A DNA stretch of 32,195 nucleotides from positions 1 to 32,195 of the forward strand of contig CAYZIS010000026.1 in NCBI GenBank assembly GCA_964478545.1. The letters are read 5' to 3'. This document shows, in pieces, positions 14,752 to 22,151 of the stretch. The notes under the pieces were generated by a model. The model was not told the origin of the DNA. It did no database searches and worked only from the letters and a program-made list of their open reading frames with translations. Within the stretch, counting starts at the first letter, position 1. Every line of letters begins with the position of its first letter. Made by a program: the position numbers and the translations under genes. This stretch comes from DQWO01 sp964478545. Its GTDB lineage: Bacteria > Desulfobacterota > Anaeroferrophillalia > Anaeroferrophillales > Anaeroferrophillaceae.

Positions 14752-14790
14752 TTAACCACTTGTTTTTTTAATAATTCAAGGATTAGTTTC

Positions 14791-17130
14791 ATGTATGAAT
14801 TACACGGCATAGTAGACGGAAAACGGGTCAGCTCGAAAGATCTTGAGGAACAGATCCAGCAGCTTGTACATGATGGTAGACACCAGCTAAAGATTATTTC
14901 TGATGGCCAGCATGGCATTGGCGGCCGCATCTGGCCTTCAACGGAAAAAACAACCATCACGGTGGAAGGTCCGGTAGGTCAGCGACTGGCTGGAATGGGA
15001 ATGATGGGGACGGAGATTATTGTTCATGGTTCCTGTTCCGACGATGTCGGCTGGCTGAACTGCGGGGCTAAAATTACGGTCTTAGGAGATGTAGCCAATG
15101 GCACCCATAATGCCGGCGCCCAGGGAATCCTCTACGTCCAGGGCAGCGGCGGTGCCCGTTGCGATACGATGACTAAGTTCAATCCCCGCTTTGAACCGCT
15201 CCAGTCCTGGTATTTTCGTGATGTGGGGGATTCTTTCGCTGAATTCAAGGCCGGTGGGATTGCCGTAGTCTGCGGCGTTGAACCGCGGCACCCGGACAAC
15301 ATCCTCGGCTATCGCCCCTGTGTCGGCATGGTGGGAGGAACCATTTATTTTCGTGGACAAACCACTGGTTACAGCACCAAGGATGTTCGCATTATAGATT
15401 TGGATGATACCGACTGGGAATGGTTGACCACCAATATCAAACCATACCTCACGGCCATCGACCGGATTTCCTCTCTTAAAGAACTGACTGCCGACCGTTC
15501 AGCCTGGCAGAAGATAGTTGCGCTCTCCCCTGCTGAGCGCAGTGATATAGGTGGCAAACGACTGCCCATGGACCAATTTCGCCTGCAGACCTGGGATGAG
15601 GAAGTCGGCCAGGGAGGAATTGTTGGTGATCTTCTGGATGAAGAACGGACCATCATCCCCTACATTGTTACAGGGGAAGACCGCCGCTATTACCCTTCCT
15701 GGGACAATGGTCGTTTTATGGCTCCTTGCTGCTACAGCTGTCCAACGGAAATTCCTACGCATATCCGTACCCATTTGATTCGGGAAGGAAAAATGCAAGA
15801 AGCGTTAGAACTTATTCTGCAGTATTCGCCGCTACCGGCCACTGTCTGTGGCCAGGTATGCCCCAATCCCTGCATGGATGCCTGCAGCCGCGGTGTATTG
15901 TTACGGGAACCGGTCGATATTGCTTTCCTCGGCAGCCTCAGTCAGGAAATTCCAGCCCCGGAAAAAGCACCGGCACGGGCAGAAAAAGTAGCAGTCATCG
16001 GTGGCGGTCCCGGGGGCATTGCCGCCGCCTGGCACTTGGCACTGGCTGGCATTCAGGTCACGCTTTATGAGCGAGAGGAAGAACTGGGAGGAAAAATCCA
16101 CCAGTGCATCCCGGAAAATCGCCTGCCAAGGGAAATTCTTAGCCATGAACTTGACCGTTTCCGCTCTCTAGACATCGAAATATACACCGACTATACGGTG
16201 GATCGGAAAAAATTTGACCTTATTCGCCACGAATATGATGCGGTCGTTTTGGCTACCGGCGCCCATGCGCCCCGGATGATTCCCTTCCCCGGCTATGAAG
16301 ACGTAATTCCGGGAATTGTTTTTCTCAAAGGAATAAATACCCGCAGCCCCATAAACCTGGAAGACAAAAAGGCCATTGTTATCGGCGCCGGTAATGTGGG
16401 AATGGATATTGCCTGTGAAGCCTACAATCAAGGAGCATCATCGGTCATCGCGGTCGACATCCAGGCACCTGCAAGTTTTGGGAAAGAGCAGAAAATGGCC
16501 CAGGCCCTGGGAACCCAAATCATCTATCCGAAATTCACCGACCATTACAGCAAAAAAGAAGGAAAACTCTATTTCAAAGACGGCAGTCACCTGGATGCCG
16601 ATGTGGTTTTCATTTCCATCGGTGAAAGCCCCGAGCTCGATTATCTGCCGGAAACCGTGGAATTATTCCGGGGATATGTACAGGCGGATGAATACGGACA
16701 CACTAATGAGGAAAAACTGTATGCCATTGGTGACGTCAATAAACCGGGGCTGATCACCCACGCCCTGGGTGCCGGGCTGCAAGTTTCGAGGACAATTCTG
16801 GCTGAGCTGGAAGGAAAGCAGGCCCAAAAGCGTAGCGATGAAATGATTGATTACGGCAGGCTCGGGAAGGAATATTACGAACGGGACCGCATGCCCCAGC
16901 CGCAAGATGGTGATAGCGAAGCCTTGAAGTGCATGTCCTGCGGTCTTTGCCGTGACTGCGGCATCTGCGAACAGTCCTGCTACTGGGGAGCTATCTCCCG
17001 CCAGGAAACCGAAGATGGCGGCTACGAATACGTGGTCAATGATGACCTGTGTATCGGTTGTGGATTCTGCGCTGCCGTCTGTCCCTGCGGCATCTGGCAG
17101 ATGTATCCGATGGAAGAGCATAACATCTAA
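14791..17130 (+). CDS. Fused GXGXG domain and NAD(P)H oxidoreductase subunit of glutamate synthase
   Basis: A 779-residue fusion. Residues 1-240 are the GXGXG beta-helix domain (third part of archaeal-type GltB), with GPVGQRLAGMGMMG, LGDVANGTHNAGAQG and VGMVGGTIYFRG. Residues about 310-365 hold the GltD-type iron-sulfur cysteines (CCYSCPTEIP; VCGQVCPNPCMDACSRG). FAD motif VIGGGPGGIAAAWHLA lies near 400 and the NAD(P)H motif VIGAGNVGMDIA near 530. The last 70 residues form a two-cluster ferredoxin (CMSCGLCRDCGICEQSC, CIGCGFCAAVCPCG). It would pass electrons from NAD(P)H or ferredoxin to the synthase subunit. It is 100 bases after gltB2, with the palindrome and heptamer repeat between them, and AAGGA precedes the ATG. 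Confidence 0.92.
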   Translation: MYELHGIVDGKRVSSKDLEEQIQQLVHDGRHQLKIISDGQHGIGGRIWPSTEKTTITVEGPVGQRLAGMGMMGTEIIVHGSCSDDVGWLNCGAKITVLGDVANGTHNAGAQGILYVQGSGGARCDTMTKFNPRFEPLQSWYFRDVGDSFAEFKAGGIAVVCGVEPRHPDNILGYRPCVGMVGGTIYFRGQTTGYSTKDVRIIDLDDTDWEWLTTNIKPYLTAIDRISSLKELTADRSAWQKIVALSPAERSDIGGKRLPMDQFRLQTWDEEVGQGGIVGDLLDEERTIIPYIVTGEDRRYYPSWDNGRFMAPCCYSCPTEIPTHIRTHLIREGKMQEALELILQYSPLPATVCGQVCPNPCMDACSRGVLLREPVDIAFLGSLSQEIPAPEKAPARAEKVAVIGGGPGGIAAAWHLALAGIQVTLYEREEELGGKIHQCIPENRLPREILSHELDRFRSLDIEIYTDYTVDRKKFDLIRHEYDAVVLATGAHAPRMIPFPGYEDVIPGIVFLKGINTRSPINLEDKKAIVIGAGNVGMDIACEAYNQGASSVIAVDIQAPASFGKEQKMAQALGTQIIYPKFTDHYSKKEGKLYFKDGSHLDADVVFISIGESPELDYLPETVELFRGYVQADEYGHTNEEKLYAIGDVNKPGLITHALGAGLQVSRTILAELEGKQAQKRSDEMIDYGRLGKEYYERDRMPQPQDGDSEALKCMSCGLCRDCGICEQSCYWGAISRQETEDGGYEYVVNDDLCIGCGFCAAVCPCGIWQMYPMEEHNI

Positions 17131-17159
17131 CATTTGCCACGCAACAGTAATGTCTACTC

Positions 17160-17191
17160 AAAAGCCCTATTCTGACAAGAATGGGGCTTTT
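17160..17191. terminator. Bidirectional terminator between gltB3/D and xth
   Basis: A 14-bp stem (17160-17173 with 17178-17191, one G-T pair) around the loop GACA; the outer AAAAGCCC/GGGCTTTT supplies T-runs on both strands. It lies 29 bases after one stop codon and six before the other. Confidence 0.9.
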
Positions 17192-17196
17192 ACTAT

Positions 17197-17988
17197 TTAC
17201 AACCTGTCCACCTCCATCATCACCGGGCAGTGATCACTACCCATCTGCTCTCCCAGATAGGCAATGTTTCGCACTCGGGTGAAAAAGGCTTGATCAACGA
17301 AAAAATAGTCAAGGCGCCAGCCGACATTCCGGGAGCGGGCTGCTGAGCGAAAACTCCACCAGGAATAAACATCACCCTTATCCGGAAAAGTTTTACGCCA
17401 GACATCAACCCAGCCATTCTCAACCCAGGATGTTATCTTTTTTCTCTCCTCGGGATGATAACCAATCTTCCCATCATTTTCTTTCGGCCGGGCAATATCT
17501 ATGGCTTCATGGCAGCAGTTAACGTCGCCGGCAAAAATTATATTTTCCCCAATCTGGCGCAAGGTATTTATGTAAGCCAGAAAGCTTTCATAAAATTTGA
17601 GCTTTCCCTGCCAGGCCTCAACCGATTTGCCACCATTGGGAAAATAAACCCCGAATATCCGATTAGTTCCAATTTTAACTTGGGCCACCCGACCTTCATC
17701 ATCATCAAAATCAGGCATACCGGTAAAAAATTCCGGCTGGGAAGATCTGCTCTTTTTAACCCAGATCGCGGTGCCGGCATAACCGGCCTTACGGGCTGAA
17801 TGATAAAACTGCCAATATTCCGGATGTTCCGTCAACTCCCAGGATAACTGGCCAGAATTGGCTTTGACTTCCTGTAGCAGAAAGATATCCGGCTCATAGC
17901 GTTCTAAAAAGCTGGACATCTCACCTTTTTTTTCCACTGCCCGGATACCATTGACATTCCAGGAAATTATTCTGATCTCTTTATTCAT
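17197..17988 (-). CDS. xth: Exodeoxyribonuclease III / AP endonuclease
   Basis: A 263-residue DNA-repair nuclease that cuts 5' to abasic sites and removes 3' blocking groups. ExoIII family motifs are all present: ISWNVNGIRA (residues 8-17), the metal-binding Glu in LLQEVKA near 40, VYFPNGG near 115, GDVNCCHEAIDI near 155, WRLDYFFVD near 230 and the catalytic SDHCPV near 252. GDVNCCHEAID departs slightly from the more usual GDxNxxHxxxD but keeps the catalytic Asp, Asn and His. AGGAGAG on the minus strand near 18000 supports the start. The gene stands alone, convergent with the glutamate synthase operon. Confidence 0.94.
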   Translation of the reverse strand: MNKEIRIISWNVNGIRAVEKKGEMSSFLERYEPDIFLLQEVKANSGQLSWELTEHPEYWQFYHSARKAGYAGTAIWVKKSRSSQPEFFTGMPDFDDDEGRVAQVKIGTNRIFGVYFPNGGKSVEAWQGKLKFYESFLAYINTLRQIGENIIFAGDVNCCHEAIDIARPKENDGKIGYHPEERKKITSWVENGWVDVWRKTFPDKGDVYSWWSFRSAARSRNVGWRLDYFFVDQAFFTRVRNIAYLGEQMGSDHCPVMMEVDRL

Positions 17989-18062
17989 TTCAAAACTCTC
18001 CTGATATAAATAGCACTATCGAACAGAGGTTAATTAAGTTGGTTCGCTTCATCCTGCTTCGC

Positions 18063-18152
18063 AAGGGATTAGCTTGACAAAAGCTATCGGAAATCACCAA
18101 TAAAAACAGCTATCACGATTCAGCTTCGTCAAGAAATGACCCCCAATCCCTT
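18063..18152 (+). ncRNA. Candidate structured RNA in the purF upstream region
   Basis: Four nested helices can be drawn: 18063-18070 with 18145-18152 (8 bp), 18073-18078 with 18128-18133 (6 bp), 18081-18085 with 18122-18126 (5 bp) and 18086-18089 with 18116-18119 (4 bp), about 23 pairs in 90 nucleotides. The 3' arm ends seven bases before the ribosome site of a 24-codon ORF. No known riboswitch was recognised. Short helices arise by chance in AT-rich DNA, so this is tentative. Confidence 0.3.
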
Positions 18153-18171
18153 AAAAATAAGGAGAAAATAT

Positions 18172-18246
18172 ATGATCGCCAATTATGATGTAGCTGTCAA
18201 GAAAAATCCCGGGCCAGCCAACCAAACACAACCAGCGATTCACTGA
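18172..18246 (+). CDS. Possible 24-residue small protein or leader peptide
   Basis: An ATG seven bases after AAGGAG (18159-18164) opens a 24-codon frame, starting MIANYDVAVKKNPG and ending QPAIH before TGA. The ribosome site is as good as those of the real genes around it, but the peptide has no recognisable motif, signal sequence or membrane segment. It lies 173 bases before purF, with a candidate purF promoter in between. It may be a leader peptide, an independent small protein, or a chance frame. Confidence 0.35.
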   Translation: MIANYDVAVKKNPGPANQTQPAIH

Positions 18247-18311
18247 AAAATAAAATTCGCCGGTACCAATGCCATGTCTAAAACAGATCATCAACGGTTA
18301 GGGTTTAATGG

Positions 18312-18339
18312 TTGAATTGCATCGTTAATACTGTTATAG
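18312..18339 (+). promoter_or_regulatory. Candidate purF promoter
   Basis: TTGAAT (18312-18317), 16 bases, TTATAG (18334-18339); each box is a moderate match. The leader would be about 75 nucleotides. The rest of the 430-bp gap holds the small ORF and the possible structured RNA and nothing else recognisable. Confidence 0.35.
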
Positions 18340-18419
18340 AAACTTTTCAAGCTAACTTTTAGCGTTCGTATTTTTTCAGCCAATCAGGTCCTTTTTTCTC
18401 ACTCCTAAGGAAAGATAAA

Positions 18420-19790
18420 ATGTGTGGTATTATAGGGATTTTCAACCATCCTGAGGCCAGCAATCTGGCCTATCTGGGGCTTTATGCCATGCAGCACCGA
18501 GGGCAGGAAAGCGCCGGCATCATTGCCACAGATGGCGTAGAGTATACTAGTCACAAAGGGATGGGACTGGTTGCCGATATTTTTTCTGAAGAAACTATTG
18601 CCAAACTTTCAGGTAACCAGGCAATTGGACATGTTCGCTACCCCACCACCGGTTTATGCAGCATGGAAAACGCCCAGCCGTTCATGATCAACTTTTCCCT
18701 CGGCACCCTCGCCATTGCCCATAACGGTAACCTGGTGAATGCCGAAGAGATTAAGCGTGAGCTGGTCAATAATGGCTCCATATTTCAGTCCTCAATGGAT
18801 TCCGAAGTCATCATGCATCTGATTGCCTGTTCCCGGGAATCAAAGCTTATAGGGCGGATTGCTGATTCTCTGAAGCAGGTAAAAGGAGCTTATTCCCTCC
18901 TTTTCATGAATGAAAACCAGTTGATTGCTGCCCGGGATCCAAGGGCTGTACGTCCTTTAGTTTTGGGAAAACTGAAAGACAGCTATATTGTCGCTTCTGA
19001 AACTTGTGCCTTTGATCTGCTGGAAGCAGAATTTATTCGCGAGATTGAACCGGGAGAACTTCTGGCCATTTCAGCAAAAGGGATCAAATCCTACTTTCCC
19101 TTTCCCGCCAAAAAAACGGCCCACTGTATTTTTGAATATATTTATTTTGCCCGCCCTGACAGTATCATGTTCGGTGAAACAGTCTATGATGTCCGTATCC
19201 GTCTGGGCCGTCAGCTGGCCCGGGAACACCCGGTAGAAGCGGATATGGTTATACCAATCCCCGACTCCGGCACCCCGGCGGCCCTGGGATATGCCAAAGA
19301 AACCGGTATTCCCTGGGAACTGGGACTGATCAGGAATCATTATGTGGGAAGAACATTTATTGAACCTCAGAATTCCATCCGCCATTTTGGCGTCAAAATA
19401 AAGCTGAATGCCATAAAAAGCGTTATTAAGGACAAACGGGTGGTAGTCATAGATGACTCCATCGTCCGGGGGACAACATCCAGAAAGATTATTAAAATGA
19501 TCCGGGCTGCCGGAGCCAGGGAAGTCCATGTCCGCATCAGTTCCCCACCTACCGACTTCCCCTGTTATTATGGGATTGACACCCCAACCAGAAGTGAGCT
19601 TATCGCCTCCAGCCATACAGTGGAGGATATCCGGAAATATATTACCGCTGACAGCCTGGGATACATTAGCAGCAACGGAATGAAACAGGTAATTGGCAGC
19701 CAGGATTGTTTCTGTGATGCCTGTTTTACCGGGAATTATCCCATCACTTTCCCGGCTCTTGAACAAGCCAACCAACCGGCCCTTTTCTAA
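18420..19790 (+). CDS. purF: Amidophosphoribosyltransferase
   Basis: A 456-residue enzyme for the first committed step of purine synthesis, PRPP plus glutamine to phosphoribosylamine. The Ntn glutaminase domain starts MCGIIGIF, so Cys2 becomes the nucleophile after Met removal and there is no propeptide, unlike Bacillus PurF. AMQHRGQESAGI (residues 23-34) and AIAHNGNLVN near 100 belong to this domain. The PRPP loop is VVVIDDSIVRGTTS near 341-354. Cysteines in AHCIFEY, FPCYYGID and CFCDAC match the four [4Fe-4S] ligands of the Bacillus-type enzyme, so an oxygen-sensitive cluster is likely. AAGGA precedes the ATG. nadE follows after four bases. Confidence 0.96.
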   Translation: MCGIIGIFNHPEASNLAYLGLYAMQHRGQESAGIIATDGVEYTSHKGMGLVADIFSEETIAKLSGNQAIGHVRYPTTGLCSMENAQPFMINFSLGTLAIAHNGNLVNAEEIKRELVNNGSIFQSSMDSEVIMHLIACSRESKLIGRIADSLKQVKGAYSLLFMNENQLIAARDPRAVRPLVLGKLKDSYIVASETCAFDLLEAEFIREIEPGELLAISAKGIKSYFPFPAKKTAHCIFEYIYFARPDSIMFGETVYDVRIRLGRQLAREHPVEADMVIPIPDSGTPAALGYAKETGIPWELGLIRNHYVGRTFIEPQNSIRHFGVKIKLNAIKSVIKDKRVVVIDDSIVRGTTSRKIIKMIRAAGAREVHVRISSPPTDFPCYYGIDTPTRSELIASSHTVEDIRKYITADSLGYISSNGMKQVIGSQDCFCDACFTGNYPITFPALEQANQPALF

Positions 19791-19794
19791 ACCA

Positions 19795-21465
19795 ATGAAC
19801 ATTGCCATTGCCCAGCTCAATCCAACAGTGGGGGACATTAAGGGAAATATCGCCCGGCTGAAGCAGGAATTGGAAAAACTGATCCCCAAACAGCCCGATT
19901 TAACGATTTTTCCCGAACTTTATCTTACCGGCTATCCGCCCCGGGATCTGCTTGATCAACCGGCATTCATTACCGAGGCGGAAAAAGGACTGGAAACAAT
20001 TTGCGGGATTTCTAAAAATTTCCCCAACATGGGCTTGCTGATGGGAACCGTCATCCGGGAGGAGGATTCTGGAGGACAAAAGCTCTTCAATGCTGCCATA
20101 TTACTGCAAAACGGGAATATCCTCTTTATCCAGAAGAAATCCCTGCTGCCGGTTTATGACGTCTTTGATGAACGACGCTATTTTGAACCCGCAGCTGATG
20201 TCCTGACTTACGACTTCAAGGGTGAACGGCTGGGGATTTCCATCTGTGAAGATGCCTGGAACGACCCGGAGATGTTTGATGCTCCATCATATTTGCTAGA
20301 CCCCATTGCTCTACTTGCTGAGCAGCAGGCAACCATGATGATCAACATCTCTGCTTCACCCTATCAGGTAGGCAAAGACCGGTTGCGTCATGAGATCATC
20401 CGTTACCATGCCCAGCGGCACCAACTGCCTTTCATCCTGGTCAACCAGGTGGGTGGAAATGATGAACTTATTTTTGACGGCCACAGCTTTGCAATGAACG
20501 GTAGTGGCGAAATTACCATGACCGCATGTGGTTTTGCCGAAGAAGTAAAATGCTTTAGTCTGCCTGATGTTGCGGTTGTTGACCAAACAACTGGATACCA
20601 GCTGACGACCGCTGACGATAATGACGATCTGGATAAAATTCACCAGGGCCTGGTCCTCGGAGTAAAAGATTATTGTCAAAAATGCGGCTTCCGACAGGCC
20701 CTCATCGGGCTTTCTGGCGGCATCGATTCAGCCCTGGTCTGCTGCCTGGCCGTGGAAGCCCTGGGCAAAGAGAACATTTGGGGAATTGGCATGCCCTCCC
20801 CCTATTCTTCCAGCGGCAGCATCAGTGATGCCAGAAAACTGGCTGAAAACCTTGATGTCAGGTTTGATCTCATACCCATCAGAAATCTTTATGAAAGCTA
20901 TCTTGATTCACTATCTTCCTTATTTGCCAACCGGGCTGCGGGTGTTACTGAAGAGAATATTCAGGCACGAATCAGGGGGACCCTGCTGATGGCCCTGTCC
21001 AACAAGTTTGGCCATCTGCTGCTGACCACCGGCAACAAAAGTGAATTGGCCGTAGGCTACTGCACCCTTTACGGTGATATGTGTGGTGGGCTGGGAGTTA
21101 TTTCCGACCTGCCGAAAACCATGGTTTATCAGCTGTCAGAACGGTTAAATGAATCTTGGGAAATTATTCCCCAGAAAATTATCAACAAGGCTCCTTCGGC
21201 TGAACTGCGCCCCGACCAGAAGGATCAGGACACCTTGCCGCCCTATGATATTCTTGACCAGGTACTGGCATATCTTATAGATCAGGGATTGTCCGCAGCT
21301 GAAATCATCGATAAAGGGTTCGACCCTGAAACCGTTCAATGGATTGCCAGGGCGGTAAGACGCAATGAATACAAACGACGGCAGGCGGCCCCGGGACTGA
21401 AAATCGCCAGCAAGGCTTTTGGCATGGGACGCCGGATGCCCATCGCCGCCCGCTATAATATTTGA
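19795..21465 (+). CDS. nadE: Glutamine-dependent NAD+ synthetase
   Basis: A 556-residue two-domain enzyme that amidates nicotinic acid adenine dinucleotide. The N-terminal nitrilase-type glutaminase shows its triad: Glu41 (FPELYLTGYPPRD), Lys near 113 (QKKSLLPVYDVFDERRYF) and Cys151 (GISICEDAWND). The synthetase domain has the PP-loop GLSGGIDSALV at 305-315 and TTGNKSELAVGYCTLYGD near 415. I start it at the ATG at 19795, where the MNIAIAQLNPTVGD motif begins; the frame is open further upstream but only within purF. It follows the purF stop by four bases without a strong ribosome site, so translational coupling is likely. Confidence 0.95.
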   Translation: MNIAIAQLNPTVGDIKGNIARLKQELEKLIPKQPDLTIFPELYLTGYPPRDLLDQPAFITEAEKGLETICGISKNFPNMGLLMGTVIREEDSGGQKLFNAAILLQNGNILFIQKKSLLPVYDVFDERRYFEPAADVLTYDFKGERLGISICEDAWNDPEMFDAPSYLLDPIALLAEQQATMMINISASPYQVGKDRLRHEIIRYHAQRHQLPFILVNQVGGNDELIFDGHSFAMNGSGEITMTACGFAEEVKCFSLPDVAVVDQTTGYQLTTADDNDDLDKIHQGLVLGVKDYCQKCGFRQALIGLSGGIDSALVCCLAVEALGKENIWGIGMPSPYSSSGSISDARKLAENLDVRFDLIPIRNLYESYLDSLSSLFANRAAGVTEENIQARIRGTLLMALSNKFGHLLLTTGNKSELAVGYCTLYGDMCGGLGVISDLPKTMVYQLSERLNESWEIIPQKIINKAPSAELRPDQKDQDTLPPYDILDQVLAYLIDQGLSAAEIIDKGFDPETVQWIARAVRRNEYKRRQAAPGLKIASKAFGMGRRMPIAARYNI

Positions 21466-21496
21466 CTATAGGCTATCTTGAAAAAGGAGAAATACC

Positions 21497-21709
21497 ATGG
21501 AAAACCAAACGGCTAAATGCTATACCCTGGAAGAGGGACTGGTCCTCAGCTACAATGAACGTGGCTGGGTTTTGTTACGTGAGGGGGAAGATCCAGTTGG
21601 TTCTGACCTACATCAGGAAAACCTTAAAGTGCCTTATAAGGAACATAAATCTCTGCTGGATTATATCAAGGAAATCATCAATAAAGGGTTGGAAGATACC
21701 GTCCATTAA
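21497..21709 (+). CDS. Hypothetical protein, 70 residues
   Basis: A small cytosolic protein starting MENQTAKCYTLEEGLVLSYN, with a single cysteine and no membrane segment or signal peptide. I do not recognise the family. AAGGAG at 21484-21489 with eight-base spacing makes it a credible gene. The first half is probably beta-rich, and the C-terminal half (YKEHKSLLDYIKEIINKGLE) looks helical. It sits 31 bases after nadE and 21 bases before the selenoprotein gene, so all are probably co-transcribed; a functional link to the selenoprotein is possible but unproved. Confidence 0.65.
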   Translation: MENQTAKCYTLEEGLVLSYNERGWVLLREGEDPVGSDLHQENLKVPYKEHKSLLDYIKEIINKGLEDTVH

Positions 21710-21730
21710 ACTGAATATCCGGAGGAAGCC

Positions 21731-21952
21731 ATGTACGTTACGATCGAATACTGCGGGGAGTGAAATTATCAGGCACGAGCCGCCAGGCTGGCGAAAAAAA
21801 TCAAACATTCGACAGAAACCGATGCTCTGTTGCTCAAATCCAGGGGTGGGGTTTTTGAAGTCACCGTCGATGACATGCTGATTTATTCAAAAAAGGCTAC
21901 CGGGACCTTCCCCCGGGATGACGAGATTATCGCGATGCTGAAAGATAGATAG
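21731..21952 (+). CDS. Selenoprotein W-like (Rdx family) protein, Sec encoded by in-frame TGA
   Basis: Read through TGA at 21761-21763 as selenocysteine, the frame gives 73 residues: YCGEU at 7-11 (a C-x-x-U redox motif), NYQARAARLAKKIK, then GGVFEVTVDD, IYSKKATGTFP and a final helix, ending at TAG 21950-21952. These are the Rdx/SelW landmarks in order: the CxxU loop after the first strand, the Phe-Glu-Val strand and the Ser-Lys-Lys...Phe-Pro segment. Family length is 70-100. Conserved sequence continues after the TGA, so this is not a stop. GGAGG at 21721-21725 fixes the ATG. A hairpin 15-30 bases after the TGA can serve as a bacterial SECIS. The family is thought to do thiol redox work; the substrate is unknown. 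A TGA-naive gene caller would miss the gene. Confidence 0.88.
21779..21793 (+). promoter_or_regulatory. Candidate bacterial SECIS hairpin
   Basis: CGCCA (21781-21785) pairs with TGGCG (21789-21793) around GGC, beginning 18 bases after the UGA. An alternative register pairs GCCG with TGGC (one G-U) and exposes CCAGGC. Bacterial SECIS elements lie inside the coding sequence directly after the UGA and carry G in the apical loop, as here. Confidence 0.6.
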
Positions 21953-22151
21953 CCTGCATTTTAATTCACTTTTCACGATATGATAACGATTTTGTAAGCG
22001 CCTGGTGATATGGCTGATAAAGCAAGGAGTTTAACCCTTGCGCTGTAGCCCTTTCTGATAAAATATGTATGGTATACTCCATATACACTGATATGGCAGA
22101 TATCTTTTTCCAGACTATCGTCATATCCATAAGACCAATGGTTCTACCTTT

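Noticed and set aside
19693..19794. Longer nadE reading frame inside purF
   Set aside because: The conserved NadE start is MNIAIAQLNPTVGD at 19795; upstream codons are purF out of frame.
19071..19889. 272-codon open frame antisense to purF
   Set aside because: It lies wholly opposite purF and nadE, has no ribosome site or recognisable motif, and the sense proteins are unambiguous.
21731..21763. TGA at 21761 as a true stop after ten codons, or a pseudogene
   Set aside because: Family-specific sequence is conserved in frame after the TGA and the codon falls exactly at the Sec position of CxxU.
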